This document shows positions 8,037 through 14,043 of a DNA stretch of 14,043 nt, piece by piece (the stretch's first letter is position 1; the number at the start of each line of letters is the position of its first letter). The DNA comes from Candidatus Zhuqueibacterota bacterium (lineage in GTDB: Bacteria > Zhuqueibacterota > Zhuqueibacteria > Zhuqueibacterales > Zhuqueibacteraceae): NCBI GenBank assembly GCA_013361015.1, contig JABWAN010000036.1, forward strand, positions 1-14,043, read 5' to 3'. The notes beneath the pieces are model-generated. The model ran no database searches. It saw only the letters and a list, made by a program, of their open reading frames with translations, and had not been told where the DNA came from. Both the position numbers and the translations under genes were made by a program.

Positions 8037-8126
8037 TCGAACTGTGCCTTTCCTTCCGGACCGGGTGGAATTTCAAATGTTTTGTTATTCTTTAATGTTT
8101 TCGCTTGCGTAAGTAATTCTCCACAA

Positions 8127-8216
8127 TGCCATGCAGAGGAATCTTTTCACGCGCTCGACACCCAAGCCCATACAAAAGCCGGTACCAGCGCTTAAAAAGA
8201 TTCTTTCAGAATGACA
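8127..8216. repeat. Extragenic palindromic element, TGTCATTC family, copy 1
   Basis: The arms at 8127-8147 and 8194-8216 are imperfect inverted copies (shared core GAATCTTTT against AAAAGATTC, with partial pairing beyond) about 46 bases apart. The right arm read on the minus strand starts TGTCATTCTGAAAG and ends AATCTTTTTAAGC. It matches the right arm of the element at 13988-14010 at 20 of 23 positions, so the two belong to one family. It lies in the 233-base gap between purH and mreB (8037-8269) and contains no credible gene. Confidence 0.6.
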
Positions 8217-8226
8217 CAACGAGGGG

Positions 8227-8270
8227 CTGCGCCGCTTAGGCGTTGCGTTTCTACCCGGCGCAGTCTTTTT
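8227..8270 (+). terminator. Hairpin with T-run on the plus strand in the purH-mreB gap
   Basis: CTGCGCCG (8227-8234) pairs perfectly with CGGCGCAG (8256-8263) across a 21-base loop. On the plus strand TCTTTTT follows (8264-8270), giving a terminator shape. No plus-strand gene precedes it. On the minus strand, where purH ends at 8270, the same stem forms right after the purH stop but is not followed by a T-run. It may still act at the 3' end of the pur transcript, or block antisense transcription into purH. Confidence 0.35.
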
Positions 8271-9853
8271 CAATGCCGAAAATGTCGCACGCCCGTGAAG
8301 AGCATCGCGACGTTGAGTCGATTCGCGGCCGCAATCACGTCGGCATCGCGCAGCGAGCCGCCCGGCTGAATCACCGCAGTAATACCTGCCGCTGCTGCAG
8401 CTTCGAGGCCGTCCGCAAATGGGAAAAAAGCATCGCTGGCCATTACGGCGCCTTCAAGAGACAGCTTCAGGGAGCCGGCTTTTGCAATGGCGAGCTTCAC
8501 GGCATCCACGCGGCTCATTTGCCCCGCGCCAATACCGAGCGTTTGTTGTTCATTGCAAAACACAATGGCGTTCGATTTCACCCAACGCACAACTTTCCAG
8601 CCGAAGCACAGGGCTTGCATTTCTTTTGCCGAAGCTGCGCGCTGCGTCACGCATTTGAAAGATTGCTCATCATCAGTGCCGGAATCTCGTTCTTGCACTA
8701 ACATGCCGCCCGCGACTTTCTTCAGCTCCAAACTCGCGTGCGGCGCGAGGCGCAATTCAGACAATTCCAAAACGCGCACGTTCTTTTTCTGTGCAAAGAT
8801 TTTCAAAGCCTCGGCGCTGTACTTCGGCGCGAGCACGACTTCGGTAAATAATTCCGCTATTGCCGCCGCGGTCTCCCCCTCCACTTCGCGATTGCAGCCC
8901 ACGATGCCGCCGAAAGCCGAAAGTGGATCGGTAGCCTTCGCTCTAAGATAGGCTTCCAAAAGATTCTCACCCACGCCCACGCCGCATGGATTCGCATGTT
9001 TGATGATCACACAACTCGGCGTCTCGAACATGCGCACGATATTGAGCGCGGCATCGGCATCGGCAATGTTATTGAATGAAAGCTCCTTGCCCTGCAATTG
9101 TCGCGCGCCGGCCAATCCCGTTTCGCGGCTCAGACTGTCGCGATAAAACCCGGCACGCTGATGCGGGTTCTCACCGTAACGCAGGCTTTGAACTTTTTCC
9201 AACGCCACCACCATAATTTCACCCTCAAGGGCGGAATGACGAGGAGCGTGCTCGCCGTCATTTTGCTCTGCAAGCAAATAGTTGTTGATCGCCGCATCGT
9301 ACCTCGAAGTATACGCGAAAGCCGTGCCTGCCAATTGCCGCCGCGTTGCCAAAGTCAATCGGCCTTCTTCGCGTTCGAGTTCGGCAATCACGGATTGATA
9401 CTGGCTCGTGTGCGTGAGCACTGCAACGTGCGTGAAATTCTTTGCGGCGGCGCGAATGAGCGAAACGCCGCCAATATCGATATTCTCCAGTGCATCCGCA
9501 AGTGCGACTTCCGGCCGTGTTACGACTTCGCGAAATGGATAGAGATTGACCACGACGAGATCGATCAAACCGATGCCGTGCGCTTGCGCTTCCTGCAAAT
9601 CCGAATCAAGCTCGCGCCGCGCCAACAATCCGCCGAAAATCTTCGGATGCAAAGTCTTCACACGGCCGCCGAGAATTTCCGGAAAGCCGGTGAGCGTATC
9701 AATCGGCGTGACATTAAAGCCGTGCTCGCGCAAATAGCGTGTCGTGCCGCCCGTGGCGATGATCTCGACGTTCTTTGCCGCAAGCACGCTGGCCAACTCG
9801 AGCAGGCCGGATTTGTCATGCACGCTGAGGAGCGCGCGTTGGATGAGTGACAC
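8270..9853 (-). CDS. purH: Bifunctional AICAR transformylase / IMP cyclohydrolase (PurH)
   Basis: PurH carries out the last two steps of IMP synthesis: formylation of AICAR with 10-formyltetrahydrofolate, then ring closure. The 527-residue length fits the fused enzyme. The N-terminal cyclohydrolase domain (about 1-200) contains ALLSVHDKSG, IIATGGTTRYL, GRVKTLHPKIFGGLL and VVNLYPF. The C-terminal transformylase domain contains SLRYGENPHQ and the catalytic Lys-His pair in IIKHANPCGVG, and ends with GVRHFRH, the usual C-terminus. The start is GTG at 9853, with GAGG five bases upstream; no ATG precedes the conserved N-terminus. It lies 21 bases after the restriction endonuclease gene, so it probably depends on transcription through that system unless an internal promoter exists. 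Confidence 0.98.
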   Translation of the reverse strand: MSLIQRALLSVHDKSGLLELASVLAAKNVEIIATGGTTRYLREHGFNVTPIDTLTGFPEILGGRVKTLHPKIFGGLLARRELDSDLQEAQAHGIGLIDLVVVNLYPFREVVTRPEVALADALENIDIGGVSLIRAAAKNFTHVAVLTHTSQYQSVIAELEREEGRLTLATRRQLAGTAFAYTSRYDAAINNYLLAEQNDGEHAPRHSALEGEIMVVALEKVQSLRYGENPHQRAGFYRDSLSRETGLAGARQLQGKELSFNNIADADAALNIVRMFETPSCVIIKHANPCGVGVGENLLEAYLRAKATDPLSAFGGIVGCNREVEGETAAAIAELFTEVVLAPKYSAEALKIFAQKKNVRVLELSELRLAPHASLELKKVAGGMLVQERDSGTDDEQSFKCVTQRAASAKEMQALCFGWKVVRWVKSNAIVFCNEQQTLGIGAGQMSRVDAVKLAIAKAGSLKLSLEGAVMASDAFFPFADGLEAAAAAGITAVIQPGGSLRDADVIAAANRLNVAMLFTGVRHFRH

Positions 9854-9874
9854 ACAATCCTCAAATTGAAATTC

Positions 9875-10909
9875 TCAAGAAATATGAAAGACCTCATCAG
9901 GCAGTAAATCAAGCTGCTTCTTCAGCTTCTCTCGTGTCTGACTCGGGGAAGTAAGAGGCTTTTTTGCAATCGGCTTGAGATGCTCGTAAATTTCTGACAT
10001 CGGGAAATTATGACGAATCTGCACAAGCTTAACGCCGAGGCGTTGTGCCGTATCGAGCACTGCTGATTGACGACCGAGCCGATCGACGATCACAATGCCG
10101 TTTCTACCGACGCGATTCAATTTGTCCTCCGGCACTTCCTGATTACCTTCACCAATCAATCCGATGTCAATTCGTACTCTGCCACGTTTGGTTTCTACTT
10201 CACCATCGGCTTCACGATCGACTTCTTCATCACGTTCAATATTCAGCCAGTAACTCTCATTCATTTTCAAACCAAGTAACTCTAATCCGGCTCGCAAGAA
10301 GGCACGTTCCAATCGTTTTCCATACACTGCTTTGTTTGAGCCTCGCACGGTCAGCGACGCTGCTCCGATCATTTGCAGAAACCACAGAGACTCTGCTAAA
10401 TCCAACTTCTCTACCGAACCTGCTGGATTGTTTCTTAGGTCAATTGTGATTGCACCTTCCGACCAGCGTTGCCTCTTTGAAACTTCACTACATAAAGAGA
10501 GCATGTTGTCGATGAAAGCAGTGATTTCAACGGTGTCTTTCTTCGACACAGCCAGGTTTTGAACCGTTTTGTGCGTAAGCCCGAGCAGCCATACACGCAT
10601 GTCGGACAGGATCTTGTCCTTGTTCTGCGCTTCGTGTAGCCTCGCCAGCAATTCTTTCAGCCAAGCCTTACCAAATGCACGCCGAGCATGATGCACCACC
10701 TGCAATAACCACGAGTGATAAATATGAAGTTTTTCGCGCACTACTCGTTCGGTAATATCGCGGTAATTGCCGCCGGTCATCAAGTGCAAAACGGCATAGC
10801 GTACCGCTTCGGCTGAAAAGGCTTCTCGAATCAATGGCCGCGAGTTCCACCAAAGATTCAAATCTTCAATCTGCCACTCAAAACCCGTTTTCGTTTCTTT
10901 CTTAACCAT
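9875..10909 (-). CDS. Probable type II restriction endonuclease, CfrBI-like
   Basis: The 344-residue protein has no signal peptide or membrane segment. Its place, 15 bases after a DNA methyltransferase gene, is the strongest evidence for a restriction enzyme. The N-terminal half is helical and rich in Arg, Lys and Trp. In the C-terminal half the motif RGSNKAVYGKRLER (189-202) and the later stretch with RIDIGLIG (246-253), PEDK (260-263) and NGIVIVDRLG (270-279) resemble what I recall of CfrBI-family endonucleases. They could supply a PD-(D/E)XK-type site: E201, D248 and E261-x-K263. CfrBI itself cuts within CCWWGG; the specificity here is unknown. Two hand-counted 60-base lines in this gene pair have 45 percent GC, while a line in purH has 57 percent, which would fit acquisition by transfer. 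A different defence protein remains possible. Confidence 0.7.
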   Translation of the reverse strand: MVKKETKTGFEWQIEDLNLWWNSRPLIREAFSAEAVRYAVLHLMTGGNYRDITERVVREKLHIYHSWLLQVVHHARRAFGKAWLKELLARLHEAQNKDKILSDMRVWLLGLTHKTVQNLAVSKKDTVEITAFIDNMLSLCSEVSKRQRWSEGAITIDLRNNPAGSVEKLDLAESLWFLQMIGAASLTVRGSNKAVYGKRLERAFLRAGLELLGLKMNESYWLNIERDEEVDREADGEVETKRGRVRIDIGLIGEGNQEVPEDKLNRVGRNGIVIVDRLGRQSAVLDTAQRLGVKLVQIRHNFPMSEIYEHLKPIAKKPLTSPSQTREKLKKQLDLLPDEVFHIS

Positions 10910-10924
10910 GATATTTCCGGCGAA

Positions 10925-12259
10925 TCAAAACAGCTCCCGTTGTCCCGCTTCGTTCGGCTCGAGGGCTTCTTCTGGTTCGCAAAGCACCTCTTGCCGCATC
11001 GTTTTTGCAACCGTTGCAAGCTCTTTCAGCATGTTATGAAAATACTTTGCTTCATTCTCAATTAAAAAAAAGCGTCGCGACATTTTTAATGCGACTCGGC
11101 CAACGGTTCCGCTTCCCGCGAAAGGATCGAGCACCAAATCGCCGACGAAAGAATAATAACGGATCACTTTTTCAACCAACTCTTCCGGAAAAATCGCGGG
11201 GTGATCCTTGTGATGCGCCGGCGTGATGCGCCAAATGTTGGTGACATCATACTTTCCTTCAATTTTTGATCTTTGCACTGCTTCTGCGTCATGATGTGTT
11301 CGAATATTCCAATCAATGAGCTTTTCGGTTTGCTTGCGATAGACCATCACATACTCCGTGACCGGCACGGCTTTATATTGTAGCGGATGGCGATCCGCCG
11401 CAAAACGACGGCCTCTGCCCGTTGCCCAGCCTGCCCCCTCCGGTTTGACCCAGATAATATCATCAACAAAGTCAAACCCGATGTTGCTGAGAACATGATG
11501 AAGATCAAAGGGCAATGCCAGGCGGCGACTCGCAGTTTGGCGGCTGATGCGGCGAACTAAAATTGGTGAAGTATTCACTACTAGGAAACGGCCTTCACTC
11601 ATTACTTCATGGCAACGTAAAAAGACGCGGCGGAGCGAGTCGAGATATTCTTGATAATCCAAATACTCCGTGTACTCTGGCCTGGCATTGAAATACGGAG
11701 GCGAAGTGAAAACCAACTGCACGGAATTCAAAGGCAATTCAGAAAGAACTTGCGCAGCATCGCCCAATACAATTTTATTGGGGAGAAAAGGCGGTGGGCT
11801 TTGCCGCTTTGTCTTTTCATAATTACCAGCCACGACGCCATTTTCATCTGTCTCATGAGCCAACTTAAGCAAGCGTGATTTGATGATTGCAATTTCAGTG
11901 TGCTGACAAAGATCACCGGAAGCAGCATCAAGAATCACTTCGCCCACCAGGCCATTTCCGTTACTTGATCTGGGATATTTCAGCCCCACACGCCAAACGT
12001 TCTTGCGATCATCAATTTCAGGCAACCCGAGATGCACGGCATCACGGAGACCGTTTTTATCCAGCCAAGCCAGCACTAGCGTTCGCGCTTTTTCGACGTT
12101 TTTAATGACATCCTTAGGCGGTGTCTTTTTACGTGATATTTTTGGAGAAGAAAGATAGGCGCTTGCCTGCTCGCGAATACGCGATGAGATTTTATTTCTT
12201 TTTGTTGCGTAAGGCAGGGGCCCTTTCTGCTTTGCGTGTTTTTCGTTCGTCTGCTTCAT
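10925..12259 (-). CDS. Type II DNA methyltransferase, SPPY class (probable N4-cytosine), with N-terminal extra domain
   Basis: This S-adenosylmethionine-dependent enzyme should protect host DNA from the endonuclease encoded just downstream. The catalytic motif TSPPY (185-189) precedes the cofactor-binding motif DPFAGSGTV (378-386), the order of beta-class methyltransferases. SPPY in place of DPPY or NPPY is usual in N4-cytosine enzymes, including those of CfrBI-type systems. The target-recognition region should lie in about 225-345 (including WVKPEGAGWATGRGRRF). Residues 1-160 are not part of a normal catalytic core: a basic lead is followed by a small alpha/beta module (about 50-132) with WRVGL, GEVILDAASGDL and a helix, reminiscent of PepSY-like folds. 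The start ATG (12257-12259) overlaps the purN stop as ATGA, so translation is likely coupled to purN. Confidence 0.93.
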   Translation of the reverse strand: MKQTNEKHAKQKGPLPYATKRNKISSRIREQASAYLSSPKISRKKTPPKDVIKNVEKARTLVLAWLDKNGLRDAVHLGLPEIDDRKNVWRVGLKYPRSSNGNGLVGEVILDAASGDLCQHTEIAIIKSRLLKLAHETDENGVVAGNYEKTKRQSPPPFLPNKIVLGDAAQVLSELPLNSVQLVFTSPPYFNARPEYTEYLDYQEYLDSLRRVFLRCHEVMSEGRFLVVNTSPILVRRISRQTASRRLALPFDLHHVLSNIGFDFVDDIIWVKPEGAGWATGRGRRFAADRHPLQYKAVPVTEYVMVYRKQTEKLIDWNIRTHHDAEAVQRSKIEGKYDVTNIWRITPAHHKDHPAIFPEELVEKVIRYYSFVGDLVLDPFAGSGTVGRVALKMSRRFFLIENEAKYFHNMLKELATVAKTMRQEVLCEPEEALEPNEAGQRELF

Positions 12260-12867
12260 AGTATTCGCACTCTACGTTCCTCCACCTGCACTCTCTCTTC
12301 CGCAAAAAGCTGCAGCGCTTCGGGCAAAACTTGATGCTCCACTTGCAACACGCGCGCTGCGAGGGTTTCTGCGGTGTCGTTATCCCGCACCGGAACGCAA
12401 CGTTGCATGATCGGCGCGCCGGTATCGTATTCTTCTTCCACAAAATGCACGGTTGCGCCGCTTACTTTGCAGCCGTAATCGAGCACGGCTTGATGCACGC
12501 GCAGCCCATACATACCCTTGCCGCCGAAGCTTGGCAATAGCGCGGGATGGATGTTGATGATGCGGCCGCGATACGCGCGAATGATGGCAGCGGGAATTTT
12601 GCGCAGATAGCCGGCGAGCACGATGAAGTTCACTGCGCGATGCTGCAGCACGAGTCTGAGCGTGTGCTCATATTTTTCTTCCTCGCGGCAAGCGAGCACT
12701 TCCGTCGCGACTCCGGCTTGTTGCGCAATGTGCAGTGCGCCGGCCTCGCTGCGATCTGAAATGAGCACCGCGATTTTCGCGCTCAACTTTCCGTTCGCGA
12801 TGGCATCGAGTATCGCTAGAAAGTTCGAACCGCGGCCGCTGACGAAGACTGCTAGATGCAATTGCAT
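12256..12867 (-). CDS. purN: Phosphoribosylglycinamide formyltransferase 1 (PurN)
   Basis: PurN transfers a formyl group from 10-formyltetrahydrofolate to GAR, the third step of purine synthesis. The 203-residue protein carries the glycine-rich phosphate-binding motif SGRGSNF (10-16), LAGYLRKIP (84-92), and the catalytic residues N105 and H107 in NIHPALLPSFGGKG. The conserved aspartate is D148 in GATVHFVEEEYDTGAPI. Upstream, AGGAG is five bases from the ATG at 12867. Immediately before that ribosome-binding site stands a perfect 9-bp hairpin. The last four bases overlap the methyltransferase start. The tail after about residue 188 (ERVQVEERRVRIL) is charged; I cannot tell whether it is native or was changed by the arrival of the restriction genes. 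Confidence 0.97.
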   Translation of the reverse strand: MQLHLAVFVSGRGSNFLAILDAIANGKLSAKIAVLISDRSEAGALHIAQQAGVATEVLACREEEKYEHTLRLVLQHRAVNFIVLAGYLRKIPAAIIRAYRGRIINIHPALLPSFGGKGMYGLRVHQAVLDYGCKVSGATVHFVEEEYDTGAPIMQRCVPVRDNDTAETLAARVLQVEHQVLPEALQLFAEERVQVEERRVRIL

Positions 12868-12876
12868 AAATGCTCC

Positions 12877-12897
12877 TGCAACGGCTTGGCCGTTGCA
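12877..12897. promoter_or_regulatory. Perfect 9-bp hairpin abutting the purN ribosome-binding site
   Basis: On the minus strand TGCAACGGC and GCCGTTGCA pair perfectly across a 3-base loop (CAA). The last A of the stem is also the first base of the AGGAG site of purN. Such a stem could limit or set ribosome access in the leader, or be a second 3'-end hairpin for the upstream gene. It has no T-run of its own. Confidence 0.5.
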
Positions 12898-12930
12898 TTC
12901 AAATTGTCTAGCTCCTCATGAAGTCGAACA

Positions 12931-12954
12931 TAAAACCTCGGCCCAGCCGAGGTT
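12931..12954 (-). terminator. Terminator-like hairpin after the S66 peptidase gene
   Basis: On the minus strand AACCTCGGC and GCCGAGGTT form a perfect 9-bp GC-rich stem with a 3-base loop (TGG), and the sequence continues TTA, giving a short run of four T. It lies about 20 bases past the stop of the S66 peptidase gene. It probably ends that transcript, at least in part, so purN may need a promoter between here and 12898. I see no clear one in that short space. Confidence 0.6.
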
Positions 12955-12974
12955 GGAGCATCATCGTTCATGAA

Positions 12975-13943
12975 TCAGCTCACCGCGGCTTCCGTGATCA
13001 TCAACCGCGTTCTGCGCGAGGACACTTCCAACTCCGCGCGTGCGCCGATCGGCATCGTGTGTTTGACGCGGCCGTGGCCATAATCTAATCCCATGAGCGC
13101 GGGCACTTTCAGGGGCTTGATGAAATCGCGCATGAGATCCTCGAATGTCAACGTCGCTTCGCCTTCGGGCGGAAGGCAATCCGTGGCTTGGCCGAGCATA
13201 AAGCCGCCGATGCGCTGCAACAAGCCAAGCTCGCGGAATTGCGCGAAGAAACGATCCCAGCGATACACCACTTCGCCGACGTCTTCGACAAAAAAAATGC
13301 TGTCTGTCAATGAAGGCATGTGGCGCGTACCTGCAATCGGTGCGATAAGCGAGAGACATCCGCCGATGAGACGTCCGGTAACTTTGCCTTTGGAGATCAC
13401 GCCATAGCTTTCACCGTTCGGCCGTTGCACTTCGCCAAACGCAGTCGGCGAAGTCATCATCCGCCAAAAATTTTCTTCCGTGAAGGAATCGAGGCCTCGT
13501 CCCATATCTGCCGCGACCATCGGCCCGGAAAAGGTGATGAGCTTCGCGTGCTTGAAGATCGCAAGTTGCAGCGCGGTGAGATCGCTATAGCCCACGAAAA
13601 CCTTCGGCTGCTGCTGCATCGCTTGATAATCGAGCAGCGGCAATAAACGCGGCGTGCCGTAACCGCCCCGCGCGCAGATGATCGCATGCACGCGCCGGTC
13701 GCGAAACATATTGTTGAGGTCTTGCGCGCGTTCTTTATCCGTGCCTGCAAGATACCCGTGCTTCTTGAAAATGTGCTTGCCGAGTTTGACGCGATAGCCG
13801 AGGCCTTCCAAATAACGCACGCCGCTTTCGAGCAGCTCCGGCTTCATCGGACTCGCCGGCGCGATCACGCCAATCACGTCGCCTTTGCGCAGGCGCGGTG
13901 GTTTGAGAATTTTGGACAAAAAACTTCTCTCGTAAGGTGTCAT
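12975..13943 (-). CDS. LD-carboxypeptidase, peptidase family S66 (LdcA-like)
   Basis: Family S66 serine carboxypeptidases remove the terminal D-alanine from murein tetrapeptides during wall recycling, in the cytoplasm. The 322-residue protein has the family start KPPRLRKGDVIGVIAPASP (from K14), the segment ARGGYGTPRLLPLLD (91-105), the nucleophile S120 in VGYSDLTAL, and catalytic Glu and His at E220 (FFVEDVGE) and H290 (DYGHGRVKHT). Some S66 members instead cleave other peptides (microcin-type resistance), but the length and motifs fit LdcA. The start is uncertain: the ATG at 13943 lies inside a palindromic repeat and has no good ribosome-binding site. A TTG at 13919 with AGAGAAG a few bases upstream would begin SKILKPPRL and is closer to the usual N-terminus. 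It precedes purN by 107 bases and is followed by a hairpin. Confidence 0.93.
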   Translation of the reverse strand: MTPYERSFLSKILKPPRLRKGDVIGVIAPASPMKPELLESGVRYLEGLGYRVKLGKHIFKKHGYLAGTDKERAQDLNNMFRDRRVHAIICARGGYGTPRLLPLLDYQAMQQQPKVFVGYSDLTALQLAIFKHAKLITFSGPMVAADMGRGLDSFTEENFWRMMTSPTAFGEVQRPNGESYGVISKGKVTGRLIGGCLSLIAPIAGTRHMPSLTDSIFFVEDVGEVVYRWDRFFAQFRELGLLQRIGGFMLGQATDCLPPEGEATLTFEDLMRDFIKPLKVPALMGLDYGHGRVKHTMPIGARAELEVSSRRTRLMITEAAVS

Positions 13944-14010
13944 TCAACCGAAATCTTTTTAAGCACAGGCAGAAATCTCCAGCGCGCAAAAAGACTCATT
14001 CCGAATGACA
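13938..14010. repeat. Extragenic palindromic element, TGTCATTC family, copy 2
   Basis: The left arm TGTCATTC...ATCTTTTT (13938-13960) is matched in inverted orientation by 13988-14010, with 8 outer and 7 inner bases paired and a mismatched middle. The right arm agrees with that of copy 1 (8194-8216) at 20 of 23 positions. The left arm extended to 13964 agrees with the inverted right arm of copy 1, similarly extended, at about 21 of 27. The element covers the ATG at 13943 of the S66 peptidase gene and most of the sequence seen upstream of it. Confidence 0.6.
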
Positions 14011-14043
14011 CGTTTGAAAAACGCGGCTGAACAAATCGAACGC

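Noticed and set aside
6912..8195. A 427-codon plus-strand open frame opposite mreB
   Set aside because: MreB on the other strand is unambiguous. The antisense product is rich in His, Ala and Arg without a fold signature, so it is a mirror of mreB codon use.
8085..8273. A 62-codon minus-strand open frame in the purH-mreB gap
   Set aside because: Its sequence is the palindromic repeat and the adjacent hairpin; no ribosome-binding site or conserved pattern is visible.
9098..9850. A 250-codon plus-strand open frame opposite purH
   Set aside because: It lies wholly antisense to the strongly conserved purH frame, its protein has no recognisable motif, and it is low-complexity in the way expected of a shadow of a GC-rich gene.
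12898..12975. A purine riboswitch or other known leader RNA before purN
   Set aside because: Only two simple hairpins are present; the conserved three-way junction and loop sequences of a purine riboswitch are not seen.

Overview
The window is a compact bacterial segment with every supported gene on the minus strand, so transcription runs from high to low coordinates. Twelve protein genes fill almost all of it. I see no tRNA, rRNA, CRISPR array, insertion sequence or origin. The organism is a Gram-negative-type (diderm) rod: it has the Rod-system genes for cell shape, a signal-peptide beta-barrel protein and a CpoB/YbgF-like lipoprotein. The one well-formed promoter (TTGACT, 17 bp, TACCTTTCG) and the Ig-like domain of the outer-membrane protein fit the FCB superphylum or a related candidate phylum. 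This placement is an inference and is not firm.

In order of transcription: a peptidase S66 / LD-carboxypeptidase gene (13943-12975) ends at a strong hairpin. purN follows (12867-12256). A two-gene restriction-modification system, an SPPY-type DNA methyltransferase (12259-10925) and a probable CfrBI-like endonuclease (10909-9875), sits between purN and purH (9853-8270). The methyltransferase start overlaps the purN stop by 4 bases (ATGA), and the endonuclease and purH follow at gaps of 15 and 21 bases. The restriction system therefore appears embedded in a purine-biosynthesis operon.

After a 233-base gap holding a palindromic repeat, the cell-wall elongation cluster runs mreB-mreC-mreD (8036-5667), then a 294-base gap with another inverted-repeat element, then mrdA/PBP2 (5372-3561) and rodA (3427-2195). 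It closes at a hairpin with a T-run (2176-2153). MreB filaments, MreC and MreD position and activate the RodA glycosyltransferase and PBP2 transpeptidase, which build the lateral wall.

A separate promoter (about 2118-2090), overlapped by a perfect inverted repeat, then drives an outer-membrane barrel protein with calcium-binding aspartate repeats and an Ig-like domain (2061-895), followed by a CpoB/YbgF-like TPR lipoprotein cut by the window edge (828-1).

The points most worth a second look are the restriction-modification pair inside the pur operon, the extra N-terminal domain on its methyltransferase, the barrel/Ig/C-terminal-helix protein, and two families of extragenic palindromic elements, one of which supplies the apparent start codon of the S66 peptidase.
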